DNA of 64,000 bases from Sclerotinia nivalis (taxonomy: Eukaryota; Ascomycota; Leotiomycetes; Helotiales; Sclerotiniaceae), in the NCBI GenBank assembly GCA_029531795.1, contig JAPEIS010000001.1, positions 5,332,001 to 5,396,000 of the forward strand, in the 5' to 3' direction. Shown piece by piece: positions 46,273 to 57,660 of this stretch. Under the pieces are notes generated by a model. It was not told where the DNA came from. It did not search any database and saw nothing but the letters and a program-made list of their open reading frames with translations. Made by a program: the position numbers and the translations under genes. Numbering within the stretch: position 1 is the stretch's first letter; each line of letters opens with the position of its first letter.

Positions 46273-47397
46273 GATGATATTTTCATGTTAAAGATCAATT
46301 GGATCAATTAGTTTATTGTCGTGATCGAAGTTGAGGAAGTGGTTGAATTGACTTGAGTAGAGTAGAAGAAGATGCTGTTGAATAAGATGTCATATCGTCG
46401 TGTCATGGCAAAAAGATTAAAACACGAAGGGGATTAATTCTGACGCCAAAATGGCAGGTTAACACGTGATCAATTAAGCTCATTTTTTGGCTTCTTTACG
46501 GATTAATACCTAACACAAACACTAAAACGCGGGGTTAGGGCGGTGTCTGAGGTTACAGACCCGTACAAGCGGAGAACCCCATGAAATTGAACGTTATATT
46601 CATTTTTCTTGCAAAATTTGAGTGGACCATAGCGGCCCATTCGAAAGATCTCTGGCAGTATTATGACTGTTCTATTTTGTCCAAGTGTAGTAGGTATGTA
46701 GCTCTATTGGAGGGCAAGTATGTTGGCCGGCTGAGGATAGGTAGATGTATCGTGACCTTGCTTTATATTGTATATAATTCTTCTCTAGGGCCACAAAACC
46801 TCCCAAGTGTTCCTAGGTGTTTGTATTTGATATGGATCTCACTCGCTTGGCAGAGGCCATCATTGACCGAGTATGACCTGTCTAAAGTTATTTTCTTTGA
46901 CAGACACATGCTGCGTCCATGTTCCTAACTCTGGTATATCGAAGGCGTGTCACAGTGTCACCTTGTCGGCAGAGTCACGCTCTTGCGGCTCGAACCATGA
47001 CGAAGCACAACATGATTGGTTCATGATAGTGCAGAGCCTCTCTCCGCACAGGCTTAATGCATTATGCACGTAGCAGATCTCTTCCAGTTGGTTAAAAATC
47101 GAGAGATGTTACTAAACGCCTTAGATTAAACCTGGTCTAGAGAGGCACAACATTTACGTTGTGCGGCCACACTCATTTGACTCGCTTCGGGCGTAGTTTA
47201 TAGAAGTCACAGCGAATATGGTTCAATGACACTATCTTCACTTGATGACATGGAGTGTTGATAAATAGTCCGATGTTTCCGCACGTTCGCTCACGACACC
47301 GTATCGACACCGCATCTTCTTACCATCTTTTACTCCCCCCAAATAAACCATCAACCTCAAACATATGGTCTACAAAGATCGCTAAAGTCACTCCAAG
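46273..47397. other. intergenic between divergent genes, no gene seen
   Basis: 1.1 kb between the checkpoint gene and the AAA-ATPase pseudogene. Both strands lack a credible open frame. Confidence 0.4.
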
Positions 47398-49399
47398 ATG
47401 TCAGAAGAGACGAACATGGCGACCGTAACCAACTCCAGAACCGTCAAGGCTGGTATGGAGTGTGGTATCAAGAATCTCTATGGGATGAATGATGCTCGAG
47501 GCCAATATACTTGGACGGACAAGTATCCAGATGATTTGGAAGAGGCTGCTGAAAATGAGATGACTGCCCGTTATGCCATTCTCGTGCGTAACAGAAAAAG
47601 TTTCGATTCTCGCAAGACACTCGGAATGGATAGTATCATCATTCAAAGTCCGTTGCTCAAGCAAGCTTTGAATAAGGTTTTGAAGGACTATCCTGACGTC
47701 ACTCCAAGTATAAAGAGACTTCTTTTCAAGAGCCATTTCATGCTTTTGTTCATCGCTGGACACAACTTGTCCACGCCATAGAGGATGAAAATTATGAAAA
47801 GACGAAATCTCATCTGGCCCTTCTACACGAAACCCTCCAACCAGAGCTCAAAGATATCATCGCTGCCAGAATCGATTATATCGAAAACAAAGTTATTACT
47901 TATGATCACCTCTGGACTATCTTTCAACCGGGTTGCACAGTCTTCACGCGAATATGGGGTCGTAATTGCGCCGTGAAGTTTACTTATGGTGCTTATATCC
48001 GCCATTCCATGTCAGGTCCCTTCTATCAACTGAACTGTCAACGGGTGGACTGGGATGGTGAGAAGTTTGGCTTAGCAGATGTTAGATACCGAATTCAAGA
48101 TCTTCTAGGCACAACCGGAATCGATACACTTTCAGTCTTTCCACTCGAGTTTCACCAAGACGAAATAAAGATTAGAATCGAGCTTTTGAAACGTGGGAAG
48201 TTATTTGAAAAGTACCATTGTTATCATTTCAAAAATTATAAGTCTTTTGCCATTGGCAAGAATAGAGACGGACAGTCTGTCAAAGTAATTTGTGGACAGT
48301 CGTATTATTATGTAAGTATTTCATCAACCGACTTTTACGATTGATCGCTAACTTTCCTTATAGTGACGCTTTTGCATATGGCAAGTTCAATCCCAACAGC
48401 GTTGAATCCCTCAAGGCGCTTGAGCATAAGAAGGCGTCTGGAATTGTTGATGTAGACCCAGAATACGGAAGTGATGGATACGACGACTATGATGATGAAA
48501 TCGACTGTACTCTTACAAACTCCACTTCGAGCGAAAAAAGAAGGATCTAACCATGAAGCCGCTCACTGCCGAACAGCTTCTTATTTGTTCTTCTCTTCTG
48601 AAAGGGTATGCATTAAATTAGAAACGGTGGCTCGAATTTCTGGTTGATGTTCCTACGAATATCGTTTGGAATGACTCTGCATTTCAAAGTCTCGTTCTAC
48701 CTCCATCACAAAAAGATTTGATTCTCGCCATTGCGACTTCTCAAATTTCAAGCTCTTCAAGGTTTGACGATGTCATTAGCGGCAAAGGCAAAGGCACAAT
48801 TCTTCTACTCTCTGGCGGACCCGGTACAGGCAAGACCTTGACCGCTGAATCCGTCGCAGAGACCATGCGAGTTCCGCTCTACATGCTCTCAGCTGGAGAC
48901 TTGGGTACAGATTCCATGGATGTCGAATCTGCTTTAGGTTTAATACTCGATATGGTTACCAGCTGGAATGCAGTCTTGCTACTGGACGAGTGCGATGTTT
49001 TTCTTGAAGTCACGAACTTCAAACTCTCTTGAGCGCAACAAGATTGTTTCGATCTTTCTACGGACTCTTGAGTATTATGAAGGGATCCTATTTATGACCA
49101 CCAATCGTGTAAATAACATCGACCCTGCTTTCCAACCACGCATTCATTTAAGCATGGATTACAAGGATTTGGACAAGAATGCTAGGGAGAAGGTTTGGAG
49201 GAACTTTTTATCGAGAGGGGATGATCAAGAGCACCACCATCAGATCACTGATGCTGAAGTTGACAAATTGGCCGAATCGAACACCAATGGAAGACAGATT
49301 AAGAATGTGCTGAAGACAGCGAAGTTGCTCGCTAGTTATAAGAATGAGCTTCTCAAGTTCGAACATGTTCGGACGGTTATGAGTGTAGAGGGGAATTGA
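47398..49399 (+). pseudogene. AAA-ATPase pseudogene (fungal AAA with N-terminal DUF7025-like region)
   Basis: The sequence reads as one fungal AAA-type ATPase from 47398 to 49399 but needs at least four frame changes and one stop to be ignored: near 47733 (1-base loss), near 48282 (1-base gain), near 48535 (beside an A-run), TAG at 48619-48621, and near 49010. One real intron is recognisable, 48312-48363 (GTAAGT ... CTAAC ... TATAG). The N-terminal part has PYDHLW-type features (ITYDHLWTIFQPG, QRVDWDGEKFG, DAFAYGKFNPNSVE). The ATPase core retains Walker A (LLLSGGPGTGKTLTAESVAE), Walker B (AVLLLDECDVFLE), sensor-1-like FMTTNRV and the arginine-containing AFQPRIHLSMDY. Because the motifs are unchanged while the frame is broken in several places, inactivation looks fairly recent. 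DUF7025 is a recollection of the family layout. Confidence 0.85.
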
Positions 49400-50407
49400 G
49401 GACAGAACATATGGTATCTTCTGTGGCGCACCAGCTTAGTTCTAGGGAGCAAATCAGGCAAGTGTCTCGTCTCGTATTAGGCACTTTATAATATTACAGG
49501 ATAATACAAGCTTCATGATTTGTGATTTTGAGTGAAGCCGCAAAAAGATAGCTCAAGTTGTTTGGTAGACGAAACAATTTTCCTGTTTAAATATCTCAAT
49601 CGGTTTCCTCGCAATCTGCTGCTGGCATAATTTTGGATGAAGTCGATCAAGTAAACGTCCACTCACGTCAAGCGGCATCCACATGACAAATATATGATCT
49701 TTACTTTCCACCTCACTTCCAAACTTCGTATTCATTCTCTCAATATTCAAGCCATAATCAACTCAATTCTCGTATTTCCGTGTTGGTCACGAGGCATAAC
49801 GTAAAGTTGTACAGCAACGCTCAGCCTTAACGCTGATCCGTCTTGGCAGTGAGATGGAAGTCAGACCATGACGGCATTTCCCCAGCAAACATTATCAACC
49901 TCACTAATCCACCCGCATCATCTGAAGACAATTTTTCTCCACTTCATGTATAGTCACGCAATAGCGCGTGAGAGTTGTCAGACTATTTATAATTTTCTCG
50001 TGATGTGTTCAGCTCTAGGTGAACACGTGCTTGGCAATTATACTAGTATGTGGAGGAGAGTTGAGTTAGAATTTCTTCTGCTCGTATTTCCTACGTATTT
50101 GGTGATAGTTACACAGAATTCTAAACACGTTACTCGAAGATGGCGAGATGCAAGCGCTCGGATACCTGATCTGATAATTGACGGGTACGAGTTATAGCGC
50201 GCCCGCTGATGCTCATTAAGCTTATGATGTATGCTTATTCATGGCGCCGCGATATGTATACGATGTACGGGATAAAATCACAGGCTGGAAGCTGGAGGAG
50301 TGGGATATATAAGTTGGATGTTCATCCGATGTTTGGAGTTTTGGTTCAGCATCATTATCCCAACATCAACACATCAATCCAGTATTCTCCAAAGCAACTC
50401 AGTAAAA
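49400..50407. other. intergenic, no gene seen
   Basis: 1 kb containing the promoter of the small secreted protein. The open frame at 49868-50197 resembles nothing known and has no signal peptide or splice support, so it is not called. Confidence 0.4.
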
Positions 50408-50944
50408 ATGCAATTTTCAACACTCTTGACTCTCGGTCTAGCAGCTATTAGTGGTGTCGCTGCTGCTCCCACTGATTTCTTCGATGTGGATATTACATTC
50501 ATCGGTGGACCAGCTAGTTATAACCTGACCATTCCCGCCGATGGGCAGACTCATCCTACCAGTTCGTCTCCCCCTGCTCGATCCATACCCAAAAACTAAC
50601 CACCGCCAGACAACGCCCTCTCCGTCTCCCTAATCCGCTCCTCCAACTTCGATGTCTTCCACCTCTGCACCTTCTCCTACGCCAACCCAGCTACGCTCGT
50701 CAATAATGGCGGCATTGTTAGTGTAGGACCTCCAACCCCCATTACGGGCGTCAGCTGTCCAGTTACCGATCAGAGATGCATTCCAAATTATAGTGAGCTT
50801 CTTTCCTCTAGGTGGGTTTGAGAAAAGGCGCTAATGATTTTGATTTTAGGCGATTGCTATTCTTCTACCACCGGTCAATTCCTGGGTTCTTGCTGTGATG
50901 GATTTTGTGCGGCGAATAAGTGTAGACCTTTCTTTGTGGTTTAA
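50408..50944 (+). CDS. small Cys-rich secreted protein (effector-like)
   Basis: Three exons, 50408-50561, 50610-50792 and 50850-50944, give 143 aa. The first donor is weak (GTTCGT), but its acceptor (CTAACC ... CCGCCAG) and frame join well; the second donor is GTGAGC. Residues 1-20 are a signal peptide (FSTLLTLGLAAISGVAAA). The mature chain is about 123 residues with eight cysteines, mostly in the last third (VSCPVTDQRCIPNY, SDCYSS, GSCCDGFCAANKC), a spacing that suggests a disulfide-knotted end. No transmembrane helix or GPI tail. I know no matching family. Size, export signal and cysteines fit apoplastic effectors or antimicrobial-type proteins, as an inference only. Confidence 0.7.
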
Positions 50945-51680
50945 GGACCTTAGTTTGTGAGTGATTCGGCTGGTGATGCGATGATTGGGCTGTTGTTGGT
51001 GATTGGTTGGATGGAAATTAGGAAGCAATCAGATGAAGGGGCAAATCGACAGAAAAAAACTATGGATATTAGGCGTTGCAAGACGAAGAGGTTCCTATGG
51101 CTTATAATATTTTACATTCCTTTAGAGCATGCGGAAGTATGATTATAGTTTCTTATAAATTTAATTTATATCCTTTGCTATCAACTGTAATCTTAGTTTA
51201 ATTCTAAGCATCGTGACATAACCGAGGAGTAGAGCAAAAGAGCTCCTGAAAGTTAATATTGGTAATAGAAAACTTGTAGACGAACTTATTTTAGTGAATT
51301 ATCTAGATAGTAAAAAACAGAGATTCGTATGCAGTTGGAAGTTTTAGGGAGGGGAAGTTAGATGGACCTTTGGTAAACTCTTTTGAAAATATTAGATCTT
51401 GGTCAACGGCAGAACAAAGGCGGTGTCCCCTTGATAGATTGATACCAAAATAGTGATTAGTAATCAAAGAATTTCACATTGCTGGTAGCGGCAGCACAAA
51501 TGGAATTGATCTTGTGAATTGCAAGGAAAATAACGCTAGGGTAATTACATAATTTTAGCGAACCCATCGGAATAGCCTCAATAATTTTTCAGAATCAACC
51601 TCGTTAATACCGTACTTTGTGGTAAGGTTACAACACCTTACGTTACACTAGTTTTTCTCGCCTCATTGAATTTCACAATC
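50945..51680. other. intergenic, no gene seen
   Basis: 736 bp of AT-rich sequence upstream of the two-RRM gene. Confidence 0.4.
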
Positions 51681-52708
51681 ATGGCCGATTCATCAAACTG
51701 GAGAGTTCGCGCACCAGTAGATTCTTCCTCCCAGCCAAAACAGACAAATTGGTTCAGTCGAGCACCCAGAGAAGATCATCCTCAAAGACAGCCAATCGTA
51801 TCTCTTGCAGATAGAAGTCGCGCCGATGATTTGAGAGTCCACAGACCAGAACGGCAGCATGAGGAGTCGTCTGAAACCCTACAAGCTATTGCAGAAGGTC
51901 GTCGTGTGTATCTTGGAAATTTGCTCTATGCCACCACACCGGATGATATTAATGCATTTCTTGCCAAGAATAATATTACTTCCGTTACAAATGTTCATGT
52001 ATCTATCGATCCATTTACAGGTCGCTGTCCCGGATACTGCTTTATTGAGTTTTCGGAAAAGAAAATTGCGGATGATGCTATGGAAATGCTGGAGGGGCTT
52101 CTGATGTTTGGTCGACCGGTTAAGTGTCGTCCTTGTCGACCCAAGGGCAATGTTCGTCGTGGCGGCCCAGGTCAAGGGCCGCGGGATGAGAATAGTAATC
52201 CTAGCTATAATCGTTGGGGGAATTGGGGAGAATCAGGAGCTAGAGACACGCGGCATGATAGACTTTCGGGACAAAGCGGACCTAATGACGCTATGAGGCA
52301 TTTCCAGGTTTCAAAAGCCCAAGAAGAAGGTAGACAATTACATGTTGGTGGATTGCCTAGGATGCTTGATCAATCGGAGAACGAATTGGAGATGCGATCC
52401 ATCTTTAAGGACTTCGCAATGTAAGTTTTACCTCACGAATAGATAAACTGAACATTATCTAACGCGTTTGTAGCGATGGAGTAAGTAAGAGGGTGAGTCC
52501 TCGTGATAACAACCCGGATGATCAACGAAGAAACTTTTGCTTTATCGATTTCACCACTCGCGAGGAAGCTCAAGCGGCTATGAAAGCTATCGATGGAACA
52601 TTTTACAGAGATGCGCCGTTGAAAGTCTCGATGGCAAGCCCAAAATCTGAAAGACAGAGAAATACGTATGGCAAGAGGGAGGAAAGGGCGGACAGAAACT
52701 CTCGATAG
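51681..52708 (+). CDS. RNA-binding protein with two RRM domains
   Basis: Two exons, 51681-52420 and 52474-52708, with a 53-nt intron (GTAAGT ... CTAAC ... TGTAG) that interrupts the second RRM, give 324 aa. RRM1 is at about residues 74-150, with RNP2 RVYLGNL and RNP1-like RCPGYCFIEF, then KCRPCRPKGN. A Gly/Arg/Asn-rich linker follows (RRGGPGQGPRDEN). RRM2 is at about 222-310, starting QLHVGGLPRM, with a looser RNP1 (RRNFCFIDF). The tail is basic (SERQRNTYGKREERADRNSR). It is likely nuclear or shuttling and acts in mRNA processing or translation; the exact role cannot be read from sequence. The ATG at 51681 sits in a good context (CACAATCATGG), and an earlier in-frame Met (51672) is not ATG. 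Confidence 0.88.
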
Positions 52709-53141
52709 GGAAGAGTGGGCAACCTTTGAAGGGGTCCATTTTAGGAAATATTTAGCCACTCCAAATCGATCAATTATCCTTTCACATCGGGTGAGATTTG
52801 TTCCATATTATTTGATCGATTTAAATGCAGAAAACCTATCGAAACCTGGATGGTTAGGAAAAATGTTCGCATAAACAACGGTGAAAGCTGAGAGCAAAAG
52901 GCTAATGAATCAAGGATGATAAATAAATGATGTCGGCAATTTGGGCGCATCAAATGGTTGAAACTAATTAAGACGGTCAGCGAATTTATCCGCCTCCACG
53001 ACCATATCAGGTGCTTTGCATATTCGTAAGCTGCCCCAATGCTAGTACGCAGGCGGTGCAGTTATATCCGAGCTGAAATGAGGGTTAAACAAAACTCGCA
53101 TTCTTTCTCATCATTCTATTTACTACCAGCATTCCTTCAAG
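52709..53141. other. short intergenic, no gene seen
   Basis: 433 bp between two plus-strand genes: 3' flank of the RRM gene and promoter of the secreted SnoaL-like gene. Confidence 0.4.
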
Positions 53142-53952
53142 ATGCAATTCCACAAGCTTCTAGCTGTTGTTTTTGGACTGATTTCTTCTGCTATTACCAG
53201 CTCAAACTACTCAGCATGTCCCAACATCTCTCCCGGCCCAGCTACACTTTTTCAGCTGGCGGAGCTCCTCCCCATATCCCCGCTTATAGATCCAATTGCA
53301 ACAGAAAATATTCGTAACACTTTAGCTCTTTACGCTTTTGCAATTGATGGCCGTAACGTGAGCAAACGGCATTTCTTGGAATTCCACCCTAGAGCCTACA
53401 CTCCGTCTTTCCTCTTATGCATGTCACGGCTTCTCAACTGAAATCAAATATCTCCATTTTTTTCTCGTGTTTGCCATGATCGTCGTAGTTACTATAGTAC
53501 GAGTTACTAATATCCCAAAACTCTAGTGGGCAGCCATATCTCGAGTCTTCGCCCCAAACGCACGAGCGAACTACTCTGCAGCCATCGGAATCCTTTACGG
53601 CCCAGAAGAAATCGCCAACTATATCTCAACAAGCCTTGCTTCCTTCGCAGGAACACAACATAGATACGGCACGCAATACATAACCATATGCTCGCCAAGC
53701 AGCGCTATCTCGGTGACATATTTTCAAGCAAGCCACTTTTTCTTGCCGGATGTGGCGCCCGTTGTTGAGGATGGTACTCATACGTTGTTTGCTACTGGGC
53801 GGTATGAAGATACTTGGATTAGAGAGAATAATGGAACTTGGAAGATTGGGAATCGGAATTTGGTTTTTATGGTAGGTTGTTTTCGGGGTTGTTAATGGTG
53901 AAGTGATGCTGATACTTTGATGTAGGGTCCGTTGATTTTGGATACGGCGTAG
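53142..53952 (+). CDS. secreted SnoaL-like domain protein
   Basis: Three exons, 53142-53357, 53527-53871 and 53926-53952, introns 169 nt (GTGAGC ... CTAG) and 54 nt (GTAGGT ... GTAG), all phase 0, give 195 aa. Residues 1-20 are a signal peptide (QFHKLLAVVFGLISSAITS). After a linker, the domain begins ENIRNTLALYAFAIDGRN-W and goes on AAISRVFAPNARANYS, GPEEIANYISTSLASFAGTQ, then HTLFATGRYEDTWIRE and NGTWKIGNRNLVF, the typical SnoaL/NTF2-like cone fold. Related polyketide cyclases and dehydratases share the fold, but most secreted fungal members have no known activity. The final exon adds only GPLILDTA, fitting the usual last strand. Confidence 0.82.
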
Positions 53953-54575
53953 AGGTTAACCACTTTGTACCAAGAACTATCATAACCAGCGTGGTGGCTT
54001 TGGAAATAATGGAGCTCCCGAGCTCTCAGTGTTCTCAAGAACTTGGACATGATGTGCTTTTAAAAATGTCACGCCATGGCCCCCAAAAACAATTTCTTTT
54101 CAAGTTTGTGATAAGAACCAAATTCGGTACTTATTTCAAAACAAGGGAGAGGAATTTGATTAAATTTATGAAATTGAGCAATGATTTGATATCAGACAGA
54201 ATTATGATAATGGGTTATCAATATCGGAGACAAGTTTGGCGAGTGAGGAGAAGCCGAATTCGGCAATAATGAGTGATATAGGGTATTTGGGACCATTTTC
54301 TAAACTTGGACAGATTTTGGCGCATTTGTGTTGCTTCAACAAAAATTTACTTGAAGATTTGATGATGAATTTGGCGAGGAATTTGCAGCGTTGTTAAATA
54401 ATTGAACATCATTATGTAACTCCGCGCTACTACCGGCAACTATATAGCTCCCGCTTTCAAGTCAATGACCTCATTATTCACCATAACCACGCATCCCCAC
54501 CTCCATCATGTGAAGTAAATAAACAAATACCCCTACCTAAACCTCCCACCCACCGCCCTCCCGCTTCCACCCAAA
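53953..54575. other. intergenic, no gene seen
   Basis: About 620 bp, AT-rich, leading to the start of the truncated 2H-phosphoesterase fragment. Confidence 0.4.
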
Positions 54576-54740
54576 ATGTCCCAGCCCTTCATCCTCACCC
54601 TCCGCCTCGACTCCGCCTCCGAAAAACTCCTCACCACCCTCCGCACCCGCTACTTCCCCTCCTCCCGCAACCACCTCTCCGCACACATAACCCTCTTCCA
54701 CGCACTCCCCTCCCTTCAACACATTTGGGATACCACTGCA
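54576..54740 (+). pseudogene. 5' fragment of a 2H-phosphoesterase (2'-5' RNA ligase-like) gene
   Basis: An ATG at 54576 starts QPFILTLRLDSASEKLLTTL and continues TRYFPSSRNHLSAHITLFHA, the first half of a 2H phosphoesterase fold, with one His-x-Thr motif (HIT). The resemblance stops near residue 50. The frame then runs into sequence antisense to the 3' end of the P450 gene, and the second His-x-Thr motif is absent. So this is a truncated 5' end. The breakpoint lies between about 54725 and 54800. The leading segment is very C-rich (CTCC codons), unlike its surroundings. Confidence 0.6.
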
Positions 54741-54800
54741 GTAGAGGAAATGTCAATACCCCTAGAACTTTACGAACATATTGAAAAGGTTCAATCCCTA

Positions 54801-56336
54801 TTAAATCGTACCATCTCTCTTCTCCAACACCCTCCCTCTAAAATTCTTCTGCTTGACAAACCATCTATTCTCGGAAATCAACCCCCCATTTCTCTCTACA
54901 TCCGCATCCAGCTCAAAATCAAATTTTCTCACCAGCTGTGGTATCAACTTGCTGATCTCCAACAAACTGATATTCTTCCCAATACACGTTCTTGAGCCCA
55001 TGCCGAAAGAAAAGAAATACTTTTCGATTTCTCCACCTCGACCTTGTTCTTCAATTTCGAGCCATCTTTCCGGTCTCCATGTATCTGCATCTAAGCCCCA
55101 AACTGACACATTTTGATGAGCGACGTATGCATTGATGCCAACTGTCGAGCCACCTGGTATGAATTGACTTGCGATGGTAGTACCTTCAGTTGGCACAACA
55201 CGCTGTAACCCCAGACCTATAGCAGGATGGACTCTTAGCCCTTCTTTGATGACAGCTTGTAGATATGGTAATCCCTGGGCTTCTTTGAAAGTAATGGGGT
55301 CCGAAGCCCTTCGCTCCTTGGCCGCCGTCTCAATTTCCTCTCTCAGTCTTTGATAAGTCTCCGGGTACTTCAACAGATGATATAGCACACTCGAAAGAGT
55401 AATAGCCGTTGTATCACTCCCAGCACCAATGTTCGACTGACATGTAGTGAACAAATCGACTCTGGTAATCCTTTTTGGATCCTTTTCAGACGCCGTCAAT
55501 ATTTTCGTCATAATATCTGGTGTACCCTCTCTCTCCTTTTCTCCGCTTCTCGGATCCTTCAACAGTTTGATCTTTTCTGCAATTCTATTCTCGGTAAAAT
55601 TGGCAAGATATCCATAACCGCCAGTACTAGGAAATAAAGGATAAAGCAATCTGTGGATCCAGCTCCAAATACCAACAAATGTAGCATACAATCCTCTGGT
55701 ATCAATAGCCTTGAAAACACCATCTTTATCCTCTCCCATGTCCAAAAAGCCAAAGCTTTGCCCAAATGTAATTTCTCCAATAACATCAAAGGCATAGCAT
55801 TGCAACCAATGTTGTAAATTCACGATCTTTCCCGAACTTGCCAACTCCCCAAAGCGTCGTGAGAGTAACTCGGTACAATTATCCACATATACTTCATATC
55901 CAACCACTGAACTCATACTATAGTGATTAGCGACCTTGCGTCGTTGTACAGAATGGCGATGCTGATTGAGATCTGAGAACATCGATGCCTTATTTGGATC
56001 TGGTGGCATCCATGTCCGATACCATGGTGCTTTTGGGAAGCTGCCTCCAGCTGTAGAGTAGATTACTCGAGCAGAATTAACATCATCGATTGAGTATTCA
56101 TGGGGTGCGATGCGGACGATAGGACCGTAGCGAGAGTGTAGCTGTTGGTTTGTGCGGTGGAAAGAACCTTTGTATATCTCCCAACAGTACCAGGCTCGGG
56201 TGAAGCGAGCGAGGAAAGGACCTGGAATATGGCGGAGAGGGTCGATGATTGCGAGGAAGAGGATACTTAGCAAGTAGATGGACGCTGGGATGGCGATGAG
56301 TACCCATATCGGGAGGGAAACAATTGATTGGAGCAT
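54801..56336 (-). CDS. cytochrome P450 monooxygenase (pisatin-demethylase-like group)
   Basis: Membrane-anchored haem-thiolate oxygenase of the endoplasmic reticulum. Intronless, 511 aa. Residues 5-30 form the N-terminal anchor (LPIWVLIAIPASIYLLSILF), followed by the proline-rich hinge HIPGPFLARFT. The I-helix oxygen-binding motif is SNIGAGSDTTAITLS, the K-helix E-x-x-R is VIKEGLRVHPAIGLGLQR, the meander is DADTWRPERWLE, and the haem loop is FFSFGMGSRTCIGKNISLLE with the axial Cys. All catalytic motifs are intact. Overall the sequence resembles fungal P450s annotated as pisatin demethylases, but that does not prove the substrate. The 3' end abuts a truncated 2H-phosphoesterase fragment on the other strand. 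Confidence 0.93.
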   Translation of the reverse strand: MLQSIVSLPIWVLIAIPASIYLLSILFLAIIDPLRHIPGPFLARFTRAWYCWEIYKGSFHRTNQQLHSRYGPIVRIAPHEYSIDDVNSARVIYSTAGGSFPKAPWYRTWMPPDPNKASMFSDLNQHRHSVQRRKVANHYSMSSVVGYEVYVDNCTELLSRRFGELASSGKIVNLQHWLQCYAFDVIGEITFGQSFGFLDMGEDKDGVFKAIDTRGLYATFVGIWSWIHRLLYPLFPSTGGYGYLANFTENRIAEKIKLLKDPRSGEKEREGTPDIMTKILTASEKDPKRITRVDLFTTCQSNIGAGSDTTAITLSSVLYHLLKYPETYQRLREEIETAAKERRASDPITFKEAQGLPYLQAVIKEGLRVHPAIGLGLQRVVPTEGTTIASQFIPGGSTVGINAYVAHQNVSVWGLDADTWRPERWLEIEEQGRGGEIEKYFFSFGMGSRTCIGKNISLLEISKLIPQLVRKFDFELDADVERNGGLISENRWFVKQKNFRGRVLEKRDGTI

Positions 56337-57284
56337 TTTAATGTGGTCTACATGAAACTGCTGAAAAATGGATAAACTGAACAGTGAATAAAGATCAAGG
56401 AGACAGTAAGGTAGAGATCCTATTTAAGAATGATTACAGTTTCCATGAAAACCGAGTGAGACAAATATCCAACTTAAGGATAATGGCTACTAATCCCATG
56501 AAAGTGCTCAGTAAACTTGGAAGCCCAACTCGATGTAACGGCGGCATGTGCATATATGCAGCCTTTATAGTTCATACGAGTGGGGCCCGAGGTGCGGTGT
56601 GGGGAAATATGCACATCGACATGTGGAAGATTCGCGGAAGCTAACAGCTAGTCCCGCGATGAACCTATGGTAATTTTGAGGACTTGCAGTGGTCGGGTAT
56701 GTCGGCTCATGATTAGAGAAGCTTCTGTGATTGGGCAGTGGGCACATTGTAATGTTTATGTGAACCCAAATTATCATGGCAAGACAGTATCGGTACTTTT
56801 TTCGGCATATACCCGAAGGTTGAAGATAAATGAATAAGCACACTCAAAATGTCATGACGCTTAGATAGGTATTTAAATTCATTAAAGTGAAATCGAAACG
56901 ATATTTTAATGATCAATTGTCCAAAACATTTATATTGTTCAATGGTGGACTCGCAACTATGAAACCTCCAAAGTTGATTACTAGATAATGAAAGTCTAGT
57001 GGAGAACCCGAATAGGACATTGAACACAAGTCGGATGGGTAAAAGGAAATTTTCCCACTTATAAGAATGGATAATAACCAATATACAGTACTAGACCACT
57101 TATACTTGATGGCCGGATTTTACCCGGAATTATTTATCAATCAATCTATATTCAATCTTAATTATTAAATCAACCATTCAATATTTTAATACTAAATTTG
57201 AATATATTAAAGATCTTAATATATACTTTGATAAAATAAGATTTTTTTTTTGTAATTCATTTCAATTCTTCAATATTTAGTATA
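56337..57284. other. intergenic grading into AT-rich repeat DNA
   Basis: The first 700 bp has ordinary composition and includes the P450 promoter. From about 57100 the base composition turns strongly AT-rich, marking the edge of the transposon-derived block. No gene seen. Confidence 0.45.
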
Positions 57285-57660
57285 TCAACCTTCAGTCACG
57301 ATACAGGCCTTTATTCTACTCGATATACTAGCTTCTAATTTATTAAATAACTTTTCATTCAATGTATTCTAAGTTATTTGTAAAGTATTCTCTAACCTTT
57401 GCTTAGTATATTCCGAAGTGTTTTTATCTATAGCGATATTAGGAAACATTTCGAAAAGGTATACTTTTAAATACTATCAAATATACTCTATAGGATTCAG
57501 ATCGGGGTTATAAGAAGGCTATAATTCGATAAAAGGAATGTTTTTAATCCGAAACCATTCTAATATTTTACGAATACGATATATAGAAACATTATTTTGT
57601 ATAAAAGAATATTTTTCGTTTAATTCTATTCAATATAGAGCTAATTCATTATTAAGAACT
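57285..57660 (-). pseudogene. Tc1/mariner transposase remnant, RIP-decayed
   Basis: On the minus strand a degraded frame reads NNVSIYRIRKILEWFRIKNI followed by a stop-broken PSYNPDLNPIEYI, the end of a Tc1/mariner DDE domain (the Asn-Pro-Asp-Leu-Asn-Pro-Ile-Glu block carries the last acidic residue). Stops stand where relatives have Trp (before PSYNP and twice after EYI) and in one Gln/Trp-type position further on. These fit G-to-A changes at TGG. The N-terminal part of the transposase and clear terminal repeats are not recognisable. Confidence 0.7.
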
